Positions 22,859 to 35,269 of a DNA stretch of 64,000 nucleotides are shown one piece after another. Under the pieces are notes generated by a model. It worked only from the letters and a program-made list of their open reading frames with translations. It did not search any database and was not told where the DNA came from. The DNA is taken from assembly GCA_021186555.1 (NCBI GenBank), contig JAJKFL010000006.1, positions 37,011,478 through 37,075,477 of the forward strand, read 5' to 3'. This stretch comes from Reticulitermes speratus (taxonomy: Eukaryota > Arthropoda > Insecta > Blattodea > Rhinotermitidae). Numbering within the stretch: position 1 is the stretch's first letter; each line of letters starts with the position of its first letter. A program made the translations under genes and the position numbers.

Positions 22859-24329
22859 GTAAGCTACAGTATTTTTGAGTCAGCGTAAACGTCATAACAA
22901 ACCAATATTAAAATATCTTAAATGAAACCACAGTTTTTCTTCTGTTATAATAAAGAAGTTAATTAACACAGGCAAGTTTCTGTTGACGAGTCTGCAAAGA
23001 AAAGATGCAGAATTTAGCCTATTAGCGTCCCTACGTCTATTTGTCCGTATGTAACCATTCCACAAATTTTACATAGCAGGTTTAACTAAAATTTGTTGAG
23101 TTTTTCCTATTTTGGTTAAAATTAGATAAAAGTAACGTAACTTAATAAACATTAAAGGAGCGAAACGTGTTCGGAACAAAACTTGTAGAGATGACTCATG
23201 AAGCAAATAGTTGATGTCCAATACAGGTCTTCCGTAATTCTTACAGTTTTCTAGATAATTACAGAAGAGTGGGCGCACGCACCTCAAGAGTTACATCCTA
23301 CAAAAATTTCTTAAGTTGTTAACTTCAGTGCTACAATAATAGGATATTTTTATTTCTCGTCTCTCACTCTTTCGAAGAATGCAAACGATGCTCAGAATAA
23401 ACAATTGCGAACAAAATATGTTTAAGTACAAGATATTGCTTACACTAATACGCACATAATTACGTAAGGAGGAGCTCTGTTTTATCGCAGGCTTACCCGA
23501 CTAATGTAAGGGTGTTCTAATGTGGATGGTCGAGAATCGGTCGGAATTATATCTTATTTGTTTTACTTATTTAACAAAGCTGACTAGCTCATGGGTTCAC
23601 TCCCTAACACAAAATGACACAGGTTCGCCTGAAGGGACTGGTGAAAATCTCGTAAACCCTTTAGGATAGCCGGTCTAGGGGCCGAGATTTGAACCCAGAA
23701 CCTATACAGCCGCGACGTTCTATGGCTGACATTATAGAATGCACACATTCTGCTTAGAAAATATGACGAGAAGAGAACAAGTGGGCGGAGCAAGAGAGCA
23801 ATACAGCGTTTGGCGCGTGGAAATAAATTGTGAGGGTGAAGTGTAATGGGGAACTCCTGTGGATGTAGTGAGAAACTGCCGAGTTTCGGAACAAAGGTAG
23901 CTTCTTTAGCAATGAACACTCAGTGACGTTAAGCATAAAAGAATTAAGATCCACCGTGACATTTGAAACGGTCTGGGGACCCAAGATGAGGTTTGATTTA
24001 ATGGTTCGCGATTCTTCAGCTAATTCCAATTCCACAGTAAACATCATCTGACAAAAACGTCACCCACAATTTATGTTCTGTGTTCATCTGTTGGTACATT
24101 GTCTTTAAGTTACGGACTCGAAGCGAGGGCCACCGACTCTGGGACCTATCCAGCGGGCCGGGAGTAGGAGGGTAGCTGGTATTACATTGTATCCATCGTA
24201 GCTATTAAAAATGCGTGGAATGATGTATCTACTTAATGGCGTCGTACCTTTTATCTACGCTCAGTTTTCTTTCAGACGTCTCAAATACTGGATAGTTTAC
24301 ATAATTAGGTAGTTTTTCTGTGTCCTCAG
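22859..24329. other. Intron, SINE-like debris
   Basis: A possible minus-strand tRNA-SINE fragment (GGGCCGAGATTTGAACCCAG, near 23682) is the only recognisable item. No exon seen. Confidence 0.4.
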
Positions 24330-24504
24330 GTCTGGGGGTAATGGTGGCCCGCATTTTGAGGCCGGAACCCAAAGCCACTACAGACCCAGTCGGTTCACAA
24401 GACGCTGAGCCCGAGTTCCAGTCGCCTAAGGAGCGAGAGTGTTGGCAGCTCTACCGCCGGATGCTTGAGAAGGGAGTCAGCGTGTCTTACGACACCGTGC
24501 TTAG
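24330..24504 (+). CDS. Exon of the unrecognised + strand gene, best-ordered segment
   Basis: Acceptor ttctgtgtcctcag precedes 24330 and donor TTAG|GTGAGT follows 24504. Together with the G from 22858 it reads GLGVMVARILRPEPKATTDP, then QSPKERECWQLYRRMLEKG and VSVSYDTVLR. The last 30 residues look like a folded helical segment, unlike the disordered rest, and are the best query for homology. The exon leaves AG (phase 2), so another exon must follow downstream; I could not find it. No domain name can be given. Confidence 0.65.
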
Positions 24505-24642
24505 GTGAGTGTAGTTGCAGCGTCATCGGACCGTCAGTACTGTGAAGCCTGAGTCAAGTCAACGTCACGTTACGAGTGAATGACAGTCTGTCGGTCATCC
24601 CGCTCTATGTCGAGCCCGTCTTGGGGCCCATATCTAGATTTT

Positions 24643-24902
24643 TTTTCCCAATGGCTAGACAATCCCTTGGGGGCCTAGGCCGCCTCATTTTTCGAGGCTT
24701 CACGATCACACTTTTTAGACACACCATATTCGGTAGGACTCCTCTGGACGAGTGATCAGCCCGTCGCAGAAACCTCTACCTGACAACACACAACACTCAC
24801 AAGAGACAGACATCCATGCCCCCGGTGGGATTCGAACCCACAATCCTGGTAAGCGAGCGGCCGCAGACCCACGCCTTAAATCGCACGCTCACTGAAATCG
24901 GC
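24643..24902 (-). repeat. tRNA-derived SINE with 11-bp target-site duplication
   Basis: A minus-strand copy flanked by perfect duplications ATCTAGATTTT (24632-24642 and 24903-24913). The T run right after the left duplication is the poly-A tail. At the other end, in minus orientation, lie a box-A-like GCGATTTAAGGCGTGGG and a perfect box B GGGTTCGAATCCC, resembling a tRNA of the Leu/Ser type. It has no intact tRNA fold, so it is a SINE and not a tRNA gene. Confidence 0.75.
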
Positions 24903-24913
24903 ATCTAGATTTT

Positions 24914-25756
24914 AGTCCATCCCTTGAATAACAGTCACAGTCTTGAGGGACCTTCTCTGACAAGAGTCAGGTCAGTCTGTTGTCATAGGCTATCCGTCTT
25001 TGTCGGTTTTACATATTTACATATTTGGATGTGAATCTACGTATATATTTTAAATACTTAAAATTATGTACAATATACGATACATAAATGGCCTCTGCCA
25101 GTCCAGGCCTTATAGAGCAGATCACGCTGTATCTTACTTATCTCCTTGTGAGAAAGAGCTTATTCGCTTGGACTGTCGTTAAAGATTGACTAACACCAAT
25201 TTTAAACCTCCTGTATTTTCTGTGTTGGGTTTCCCATTGCCCAGCCTCGCGAACATTTTCATTCTCACGATTTTGTATGACTTCTGCTTGCTGTCTGCGC
25301 AATTTTGTGATAAAATCATACAACCACGGAGTGTTTAAATTTTTAATTCGGTGATTCAGTATATTGAACTTATAATTGTGTTATACTGAATCACAAAAGT
25401 GTAGTTTAAAAGTTAATACTTTAATACATTACGTTAAGGTAGAAAGTGTCTGGAGGCGAACAGGAAGTGGTTGGTTATTACTAGCCGAAACATGTAGTCA
25501 CTGTATACACCACATATCAAAAAAATATAATCTGATATAATACATGTTAGTATAACAGTGGTGTAAACTGAATTTATGAATTGCAATTATTATATAAATA
25601 ATAGTTGTTTGTTCTGAGAACCTTACAAAGCACATAAATGCACTCTGTCGGCAGAACGCGGCATTTTTAATGTTCATCTTGATGGCACATAAAGTAACCA
25701 CTAGACATTTGTGAGTTAAATATTCATCAGTTAATTATCGTCAGTACTTTGACTGT
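24914..25756. other. Non-coding stretch with a GCCGAAACATGTAG relic
   Basis: Around 25475-25500 AGCCGAAACATGTAG resembles the 3' half of the hammerhead-like motif but no CTGANGA precedes it. No gene seen. Confidence 0.35.
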
Positions 25757-26007
25757 GAGGCACGCGGTGGCGCAGTTGGTTGAAGCACTGCGCTAGAAGT
25801 CGGAAGGTCGCGGGTTCCATTCCCGATGGGGTCATTGACTTAATCCTTCCGGCCGCACTATGGCCCTGGCGTCGACTCAGCCTCTAACAGAAATTAGTAC
25901 CAGGAATATTTCCTGGGGGTAAAGGCGGCCGTTGCGTAGGGTTGACAACCTTACCACCTTCATGTGCCTGGAACCCTCAGGGACTGTACAGGGATTGCTT
26001 TGCCTTT
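25757..26007 (+). repeat. Full-length SINE family C with 12-bp target-site duplication
   Basis: Flanked by perfect duplications TACTTTGACTGT (25745-25756 and 26008-26019). The head GGTGGCGCAGTTGGTTGAAG is a pol III box A and GGGTTCCATTCCC a box B. The body has CCTCTAACAGAAATTAGTAC, GTAAAGGCGGCC and GGGATTGCTTTGCC. The intact duplication indicates a comparatively recent insertion. Confidence 0.8.
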
Positions 26008-26104
26008 TACTTTGACTGTAGTATTTTCACTATTGACACCCCTGACTCACTTAAGTAGAGCCGAACCATAGTTTCAACTTAAATGACACTAGCTTTGAAA
26101 TACG

Positions 26105-26930
26105 ACACATTCTAAAAGTGTGCGTCATTCACTCTTCTTTTCAACGATAGATCTATTTGCAAATTAACAATCTCAAGCAATAGTTCACACACATCTTCCT
26201 TGAACACAGAAGAAATAAATTCGGCACTCTCACTTATATCTCTTTCTTGGAACACATTAGTAATGAAAGACACGGTGAACTTCATGAGCTCAAAGTTTAT
26301 CGATACATAGAATACAACAGACGCAGCAAATATGCGAGCAGCGCAACTTTGAACACTCGGGAAGTTGGTTAGCACACCTTTCATCAACTGAGCCTTCCAT
26401 AGCTCCCGTTTTCCCTTGAATTAATCAAAGGTAACAAGTCATTTTAATGACTTATTTCAGACTTGTAGCTCAGTATTCAGCTCATTCAGCTTAGCAGTAA
26501 GATCTGTAAGGAAAGCAATATCTAGCAACAATTCAGAATCTTTTAAGTGTGGAGGTAAGTAACCTCTGTCCTGAAGAAACTCCACAATTACAGGAAGAAG
26601 CTCTTGGAACGTGAATAATACTTCCAGTCCAAGCACCAAGGACTTCAGTATTTGATATCAGGTCTCCATGATGCCTATCAATTTCGTATATAATGTTTGA
26701 AAAGCCTCATTTTAACTCGATCCCTGCTCAGGGGCTTAACACAGATCGACTGGAAATGTTCTGCATAACACTCATCTTATGTTCAAAATCGATCACTTGT
26801 ACACACAGCTTGCTGATGAATGACACAGTGGTAAGGAAAAGTCTGGGAAATCGGCATTTTTTTTGTAAAGCTCAATTAAGCCGACGTTTTCACTTGTCAT
26901 GGCCAGTGCCAGACAGACGTTTGTGAATGA
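26105..26930 (-). pseudogene. hAT-superfamily transposase-derived (GTF2IRD2/ZBED-like) pseudogene
   Basis: Minus-strand fragments, N to C: FISKLCVQVIDFEHKMSVM (near 26830), ELLPVIVEFLQDRGYLPPHL and LLDIAFLTDLTAKLNELNTE (26639-26457), and LLLEIVNLQIDLSLKRR (end of 26387-26112). These match, in order, blocks of the domesticated-looking hAT transposases typified by GTF2IRD2, FAM200 and ZBED proteins. Stops and frameshifts lie between blocks and the RNase-H-like acidic residues cannot be traced, so it is a pseudogene. Confidence 0.6.
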
Positions 26931-27237
26931 TCACATTCACTTCCAGAAAGCTAGCATGAAAGCTCTGAAATACGTTTTCGTCTCTAGTCTTTCCACGTAA
27001 CAGTTCGTGTGTCATTATTATTACCATCGATAAAATATCCGAATGGAAAGAAGTAACTGGGAAACACCACAGACATCAGGTGACTATCGAGCTGAAGGGT
27101 AAAAAATTCACAAATTGTATGATATAACTTCAGCTGTTTGTCAGTGCCATGAGGCATACTTCTGCATTCCACTCGTCTACTTCGATATAATTGAACCCCC
27201 TTAACTGCACTGCATATTTAAGTTTTACTGCTAAAAT

Positions 27238-27256
27238 AATTAATTAATTAATTAAT
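27238..27256 (+). repeat. (TAAT)n run
   Basis: Perfect AATTAATTAATTAATTAAT tract. Confidence 0.8.
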
Positions 27257-28285
27257 CGCCTGCCACAACTAAGCATTCTTTAAACACATTTCTTACTATC
27301 TTCGAAGGTTCTTCTTCTCATTCAAGATTTCTGTGACTTTATACGAAGCAATGATAGATGCTGTGGAGTTGTTGAGAGGATTTGAAAATATTGCTTTACG
27401 CGATCGTAAATCACGTTTCAAATACCCAAAGTTATTTCTCCGTATTTCGCTCTCATCGGGATATTTACTAATACAGTCTTTATGCATGATCACAAAATAT
27501 CGTTCAACATTGCAGAATGAATGTTTAGCATCAGTTACATATTTTAAGGAAGGTGTTGCTGATTAACATAGAACAGCCATTGAACGGATTTATCACAGCA
27601 AGGAGTCCATCAGACTAATGAAGGATCCAGTATTAATGCATTCTGTGGTCGAAGAGCTGACACGCCTGTCACTACAACTACATACAGGAGTAGTTTAACA
27701 CGAAAACTCATGACAGCCAACAATGTGGTATGAAACAAATGCCATAATTTTGATCAAACATTAATTAGATAATTATTTTAGCCAAATTATAGTAGACCTA
27801 ACCAGGAAATAATGCCTACTCCAGCCAGCCAATATGTAAACACTTAGTTCGCGACAAGAAACACTGCCCTCCTATCTACATGTGGTACAATAATATTACA
27901 GTAAAGTGAAGTGTTGGGAACAGAAGCGTTACTTCTGAACAATCAGCTTGACTGTCTGATAGAAACGCCAGCAAAGGCGGAAGCAACGCTTTTATAAATA
28001 CCTGATGTAAGGGGAGGCTACGACACTTGCCTCCATAATTTTAATATAACACCATCTTCGGAACCAACTGCGAGGCCAGAGGCCACAGACTACAAGCGAC
28101 AAATCATCTACTTGTACCAGATATTCCAACGAGGTAGGCCTGAGTTCAGAGATAAATCTCTGAGACTAAGAGCAGCTCTCGTACAATTGGTTATACTTAA
28201 TTCCAGAACTCAGATTTCGAAGAGTCTCCAGAAATACTAAAGGTCCAATGAATGCGTTAATATTCATAAAACGGGTAGTTATATT
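27257..28285. other. Non-coding stretch
   Basis: No readable protein or repeat with confidence; may contain upstream remains of neighbouring hAT pseudogenes. Confidence 0.3.
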
Positions 28286-28497
28286 CAGTGGCGTATCTTG
28301 GCGCCCGGGGCGAGCAATAACCCCTAACAGAAATTACGAACATAAGACGTCACAATTAGTTATCGAATTTCCTTTTATTGTTTCAATAATTTAAAATTTG
28401 TTGAGCGCAGAAAATCAAATCTTTTCACTTAAAATATTAATTTTGCCACCCCTTAGAGTCTGCTACCCGGGGTGGCCGCACCCTAGCTACGCCCCTG
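28286..28497 (+). mobile_element. hAT-type MITE
   Basis: The ends are CAGTGGCGTATCTTGGCGCC and GCACCCTAGCTACGCCCCTG, imperfect terminal inverted repeats of the widespread CAGNGGCGTAGCTAGG type. The 8-nt flanks GTTATATT and ATTGTATT agree at 6 of 8 positions, the duplication length of hAT elements. A second copy is at 18963-19172. Confidence 0.65.
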
Positions 28498-28849
28498 ATT
28501 GTATTGCAAATGGCGGGCACAAGAAATATAGAAGTCATACAAACAAACTATTTTCCAAAACTACTGATTGTGTATGTATGTTTATAGTAAATTCCGCTAG
28601 TCTAAAATTGTGTCTGATTCAGCTAGACGTTAGAGCCTTACCTACATTTACTCCCACCCAAATCAATGTTGGAAATATTGCCGAAGCTGCCGTCGTCACA
28701 GATAGACAATTATGGACTTGATTTAATGAAAGGTAGTAAGCAGATAATACGACACGGTTTCGATTCATCAAAATTTTATTTTATTGTGGCAGCTACCGAC
28801 GTTAATATTTGGACGACCTGAGGCAACGCTCGCAGACGTAATAGTAAAA

Positions 28850-30020
28850 GAAGGCGGAGACCTGTCTGTGTTACTGAAGAGTATGGTTAGTGGCGTGAAC
28901 CAGCGATGTCTCCAAACGCCCAGTCTGCGTATCGTACGCTGCAGCGCTCAGCCAAGGCGCGAGATACAGCAGATCGAAAGAAGAATTCGGATTAGTGGCA
29001 CACTGAGGGAAACCAGTGAAAATTGAAAGAGAAGTTTTCAAAGCATCAGGCAGCCAGAAATATCCAAGGATCTGCCTTAACAAACAATTCAAGAATATTA
29101 AGTATTGGTGCACTGCAATCTATTACAGGCATCTCTTCTCTGCCTACACAGAATGATTCTGGTTCGTTGTTTTCTTGTTTGGTTGCTTGGTTATTTACGC
29201 ACTTCCCAAAGGAGTGCCTGTTACTGACCCGACAACGTTGTGGGCACTGTCGTCACTACAGTAGTTGGAAGTCTGTACAAAAACTAGAACTCGCAACCAA
29301 CACGCAGGCCCACTTGCAAGGTGGTATATCTGCCAGGCTAGTTGCACAAAATTCAGTCTTGGGGAAGGAAAACCAGTTAACCCATCCAATGGCCTTATCA
29401 AACTTACACTCTGTCGTGTTGTAAAAACAACAAACTATAAAACAGCGTTTTCCCAAACATATGTCCTCTGTGCAGGGACCAGAGCTGGCTTCGTAAACGA
29501 GCCATTCTTGCGCCCAGAAGTTCAGATGTAACACCAGTCTTAATATATAGGAGTAGATGCAGTTGAGGATGTTAATGAAGCAGTGCTACAGAGCAGAACG
29601 GGTATATCAGCTACTTAAGAAACCCCTATAATCCCGTTGCTTTACCAAGACAGAAAAGAGAAAGAAATTTTCGCAGACTTTGAAAGTTTTAATCCCGACG
29701 CATGACCTAAAGATCACAAAAAATCTGAGATATGGAGAAATAAATATTGAAAACACGTATTCACAATTCAATTTGGAAAATGTCTATCAGTTTTAAATGC
29801 ATTAAAAGAAAGTATTGATGAAGGGGTAAAATTCCCCGTCGCCTTAGCCCCTTTACCAAATGTAGTGACGACATTACTGGGCAGCACAAATGAGTGTGAA
29901 CGAGGATTTAGTTTTGTGAAAGTTACAATTTCTAAGCTAATAAACACATTTGCAATAAGCAACGTTTGTGCCGCAATGTTCATCAAACTCAACGGTTCAC
30001 CACTTTCGACATAAAATACT
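28850..30020 (+). pseudogene. hAT-superfamily transposase pseudogene (KIAA1586-like), interrupted
   Basis: The clearest part is 29787-30014: SVLNALKESIDEGVKFPVAL, then NVVTTLLGSTNECERGFSFV and AAMFIKLNGSPLS, i.e. the hAT C-terminal dimerisation region (CERGFS ... FIKLNGPPL). Upstream, about 29690-29770, a decayed RYGEINIENTYSQFNLEN segment fits the preceding block. The 28860-29100 piece (ALTNNSRILSI) may be the middle of the same protein. About 0.5 kb between them (29165-29600) does not align and is probably an insertion. Confidence 0.55.
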
Positions 30021-32370
30021 CGTACAACACCTTTCGTTAAGTCAAGGTTTGGAAATACGCTCAGCAGACGACACGTTGCAGAGTATAAAGGCTCAGAGAG
30101 GAGATAAATACGAAAACCCTTTCGAGAAGGCAAATTTATAAATTATAAACTCAGTGGAGTTGGCACTCTGCATTCAGTGCATGTTTTGTTTAAAATTCTC
30201 TAAAAAGCCATGCGAACGGTGCACAGCGCGTAGGAAAAGTCAAAGTGTTCAATTCTTCAGCCCACTGAACTGCAAGAAAATAACGTAGAGAAATTTCAGG
30301 CGCTGATTTAGATCGCGTACCCATTTTGGTATCTATCGCTTACCGAAATTAATCAACCGGTAATGTTAAGGTTACGTCGTTAGATAACTCAGTTATCCGC
30401 TAAAATTAATACAATTGTTTTACTTATTACATTTTTGTGATATTTTCATATTTTGTTTCCTTTTCATTTTATTTTTGTTATATTTACTTATATTAATAAA
30501 CATGTATCTACTATCTATTCAATTCATTCATATGCATATTTAATACTGTAATAAGGGTTCAAGACGCCATTATAAAATATTGCTATTAGATATTTGGTGT
30601 CTGAGCCACGGCACTATATTTTATGCACGGCGTCTTCCAATGCAAATTGCAGATGTGTTAAAAGCGGTGTAATTGTTTTATCCCAAAACGGTTACGAAGG
30701 CGTTTACTGACAACAGTCGTGTTTCCTGTTAAGCGCTTCTTTCTCCTCCCATAACAAATGACCAAAAATGGGCGGAGGGGGACGTTGACAGCTCCTATAT
30801 TCTACCGTAAATTGAAAATGTCTTATCCCACAAGTGAAATATGATTTTATTGAACTGAATTACGTTAATTTACCGGGCCATACATGCAGTGAATAATCAC
30901 GGTTCAAAACAACATAAATCATATTTGGGAATATATTCTTTCTAGTGCGAATTACTTTGTATCTTACAGGCCTGACGTAGTGTTTGTGAATTTGGCACTA
31001 TAATGGGTTCACATACGTTCGTCTGTTTCGCAGTTCTAAAAACTTACAGCGCAATTTTAGGTTTATGTTACAACCTTCAATAACGTTCATAATTTGCTTT
31101 CGTATTCTACTACCGATCCAAACTCCTCGATTCTAACTATTTCTGAATATTTCATTGAGCACTTCGCTATTTTCAACTGAAAGTACAAACTGAGCCTAGC
31201 ACTGAAAAAGTGTCAAGTTACATTCCCCACGTTGACAACTGACAAAGGGGGGTAGCGCATTGTATATAAGCTCATAGCAGGCATTGACTTCTCTGCAAGT
31301 ACAGTAGTTGCACGGGGTAAAGAATGAACACGGCTTGTGGGAGTTCAAGGCGACTGGCTGCTCCCTACATCTACACTGCACACCTCCCCTCTGTCGTAGA
31401 CTCAGACCACATCCCAACATTACGTCAAAAAAAAACTCTTCACTATCTCTTAACGTCAATAACATGTAATAAATGTTATGGCAAATAATACAAGCATTTC
31501 TGTTAGCTTCTTGCTTCACCCTACTACACCTGTTATCATCTCTTCCACAGGGGAATGCTGACGCCCACAGAATACCGTCTGCGTCGCAACGCTCTACTGT
31601 CCACATGCTAGGCACTGGGAGCCATAGATCGTTGGAGCACACGTTTCAGCCGGTCGGTCACCACTTTGCGGAATGTATGCTGGGACTCAGCTCTGCCCGT
31701 CCGGAGGCGATTTCAAAACACACCTCCTCTAACGGGTGTAGTTTACACTACTAGCATAAGAAAATATATTTACTCACCAGCTAACAGTGCGGTGCGACCA
31801 CTGGGTCGTGCAACAAATGTTTTCAAAAAGTATACCACCCCATGTCCGTTGTCCACTCATCGCATCAGCAGTAAGACGTGTTTCTTCCGCGAATCCTCCC
31901 ACACGTTTCCCCTACATTTCCCCAGCGTCTGGGGCCGCAAAGCGGAGCCCCAAACTGTACGTCACTGTCTAACCGCAGCAGTTGTTTCAGCTTCTTCAGT
32001 CATTAAGATAACATGTTGGTTTAATGTTAAAGTAATATCCAGATTTTCTGTCGCTCTCTTGCCCACGTACTGTGCATGAAGTTCAGAGTTCGATAGCTGA
32101 GTGTCTCACGACGGTGTGTATTCAGGTTACTGTCTTGTGGGAGGTGGCTACGGGTAGTTTGGTACATAGGTATAAATGTTTCGGAGGAACTTGGTTTCTT
32201 CAAAACGTTCGTAACTACGTACGAAACTACACGGCGTCATAACTCGGGAAGACCACGCTGTTAATTTTTTCCGCTGTAAGAACCCCAAAACTCATTCAAC
32301 CAACGATCGTAGCTAACAACAATTTAAACGATTTTTCGTTTTTCTGTAATTAAAATGTCTCTTCTGTAGT
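30021..32370. other. Non-coding stretch, no supported feature
   Basis: Several short open frames exist (for example 31473-31754) but none has splice sites, codon pattern or motifs I can defend. CpG frequency is ordinary. Confidence 0.35.
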
Positions 32371-32373
32371 CTT

Positions 32374-32700
32374 GAGTGTATAACGAGGAGCTTTGTGATC
32401 TGTACCCCTCACCAAAATTTACTCGGGTAATCAAATTAAGAAGAATGAGATGCGCGGAGCACGTAGCACATGTGGGGGCGAGGAGAGGTGCGTACAGGGT
32501 TTTGATGGGGAAACCTGAGGGGGAAAAGCCACTTGGAAGACCTAGGCGTAGATGGGAGAATAATATTGAAATATATCTTCAATAAGAGCTATGGGAGGCA
32601 TGGATGGATTGATCTGGCTCAGAATGGGGACAAGTGGTGGGGTCTTGTGAATGAGGTAATGAACCTTCGGGTTACATAAAATGTGGGGAATTTCTTGACT
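32374..32700 (+). pseudogene. RTE/BovB LINE 3' end fragment
   Basis: Encodes YNEELCDLYPSPKFTRVIK, RMRCAEHVAHVGARRGAYRV and [13 protein letters not shown], the conserved C-terminus of the same LINE family as 12070-16000, then the shared 3' tail (ATGAACCTTCGGGTTACATA). It is a typical 5'-truncated copy with stops. Confidence 0.75.
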
Positions 32701-35269
32701 AGCTGAGGACCTGTTAGCTTCTGAAGAAGGGCTCTGCTCCATGTAGTTTGTTAGCTAGCTAGTTAGTTATTATTGCTCTTCGTGGGGATAATATACCAGT
32801 TGTGGGCATCTGGTAATGCCATCCTAAATCTGTATTAGAACATTTTAATTCGAAACATTGCACCACTTACGAAGACTGCGACGCGAGCAGTCGGCCGGCT
32901 CCAACACCCGGCACTTTTCAAGGTTATGAACAAATGCAAAGCCACACACCCTTATACTTTCATTTGTATGTACTTTAAATCAAATTTTCGACGTTGATGG
33001 TCGAAAGTTGCTATCATGGATGCATAGAGTGTTACGTCTTGCTTCATACTCTTCGAAAGTCACCTTTCTTTGCCATACAGTGCCAACCCAAAGAGTATGT
33101 TCTGCGACTGTAGCCTTCGTAGACATGTTTTATTTTCAGAGCTGAGAATTGCGTTTGTGTAGATTAACTAGCTGCGGGAACTGTGAACACGTGGTGATGC
33201 TTTTGCTAGTGCTTCAGTCCATCAGTGATGAGGTACTTATATGGCTAATTTCAGAGAACTGTTCAAGTAAAACCAATTAAAAGTGTTTTGACACTTTTTA
33301 TTAATGCCACTGCAGATGTAATGCTTTTCAAATTTATGAACGTATTCATATCACACATTTTTAGCCCACACCAGTCGTAATAAAACAGAGCACACGGCCA
33401 GTAACAGTGTCCGCATATGTGTACAGCTGCACGACAATGTGAAAGTTCAGCACCAAGATTGTTAAAAGTTGCAAATATAATGTTGCGTTTTGATAATAAG
33501 ATTTGGAAGTGAGGGAGTAGGGCCCCTGTTTTATTATGCCACTTTTATTTCGTGAATCAGTCCACCAAATTTTTGCCCTCATAGTCTTTCCAGAACACAG
33601 TCACATTCAGAGGAAGAAGGGATGCTTGAAGGGCCTGCCATTTCCTCCATGTTAACCCAAATTAGTTGAAAAGATACCATGCATACACACATATAAAGGA
33701 CCATATTTAAAACCAGTGAAGCATGAACACTGCTGGCCCAATCATGTGACACAAATAAAGACATTCAGTCCAAAAATACTATAAGAAATACAATACGTAT
33801 AAACGAACGCAGCGCAAGGTGCCAGAGGATACATTCTACACCACACTCAGCTATGAGAAACGGTGGACACAAGCGCATATTATCCGTGCTTAATGTCACT
33901 TCTACCATGTTCTTGGCCACCAGTCAAAGCGGAAGTATTGAATGGCGTTAGTAAGTTTTAAACACGTCGACCTACATGCCAATACAATCGCTACTTCAAA
34001 CCAGTTATCTACACTTACAAGCACTGCTGCAGGCATGACCTGCAGTTGTCTTTGTCAGAAGCGTGTGTGACAGGGAATGTTGAACATAGGTTCATACTTA
34101 AGGGTACACAATTATTGAGAAAAAGTGTTGTTCATTGAATTTGACCGTGTAGGCTGCGCTTACATCCATTTTCAAGGACACCTCGCCCCTTCATCTAGGA
34201 TAGATGGAAGAAATTACAGCTTGTGAGGACTTGCAAGTTCCGTGATGACGGATGCCCAGTATAAAAATTTATAAGACATTTCACCAGTGGGACTTCTGAA
34301 GTTCCATGCACAGACAAGTTCTAAAAAGAAAACTGTCCAGATGCTCCTAAAGCAGTTTAGAGCTGTGCTTGGCAATATATGAAGTAAGTGTATCTCGCAT
34401 AGCCCCTTATGAGGCTTCATATTTCCTGTGGGGCACCCCCCACCATGTAGAACCACTGCCTCAGATTACAGAACGATGATGTAAACAACTGCTGTGGTAA
34501 TACAGAGTGCTTTGACACAGACAACTTACCATATCATGACAAAGAACCTTCACATACCGTAACTGGTAAATACTCGTATATGGTAACAGAAAACAATTTC
34601 AACAAGATGAAGTAGGCAACTGCTCAAGCATTTTCATATAGACTAGGTGATGTCTGAGCTGTGCTTGGTCGTCTAGGTGAATCAGCACAGAAAGAAACAA
34701 CGTGAGTATTGTACATAGTTTCTGTTGTGTATATTCAGAATGGAACATGAAAATATTTATACGATGTTCTGTTGTGAATCAAAAATAACTTTAAATTTTT
34801 TTCTCAAGAGCAGCAATTGTCACTGGGTGAGTATGATTGAATATGTTCTAAATAAAGGGTTTTCTGACTTCAAATCTTTCATGTCTGAAGTTCATATAAG
34901 TAATATTTAAAAACTCAATTCCTACTCATGGACATCATGTGTGGCCATTAGAATGACCGGCTGGTTAATATTGTTAGTGAAATGCTCGTAATAGCTGTTT
35001 ATTCTGAGAATCGGTGGAACACGTACATGCATTGCGTGGGCAAAATGCAGTAATTTTGATGTGAAAGCAGGCGGCGCGTGCTTTGAAGGGTAATTATTGT
35101 AACGAGTTGCTGAGAAACAAAACTTGTACGTAAATAAGTATTTTCTGCACTGACTCCACCAGTATCCTCTGGAGCAGTGTTTCCCATGATTCTGGTGCCG
35201 TGGACCCCTTACAAAGTCACGTTAATTCTGCGGACATCCTCACCAAAATTACCTGAATTCAAATGTTAT
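32701..35269. other. Non-coding stretch, no supported feature
   Basis: I see no coding exon, RNA gene or recognisable repeat here. GTTAGCTAGCTAGTTAGTTA near 32750 is a short simple repeat. Confidence 0.35.

Noticed and set aside
25440..25500. Another hammerhead-like motif (AGCCGAAACATGTAG)
   Set aside because: No CTGANGA or helix I partner upstream; only the 3' half resembles the family.
25757..25830. tRNA gene
   Set aside because: Box A and box B are present but the fold is not a tRNA and the sequence continues into a SINE body with target-site duplications. The same applies near 24840, 61990 and 56450.
31473..31754. 93-codon + strand open frame with a hydrophobic start
   Set aside because: No splice support, family resemblance or codon pattern; looks like chance.
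32160..32215. Hammerhead-like motif on the minus strand (CCGAAACATTTATAC)
   Set aside because: No CTGANGA and no flanking pairing.
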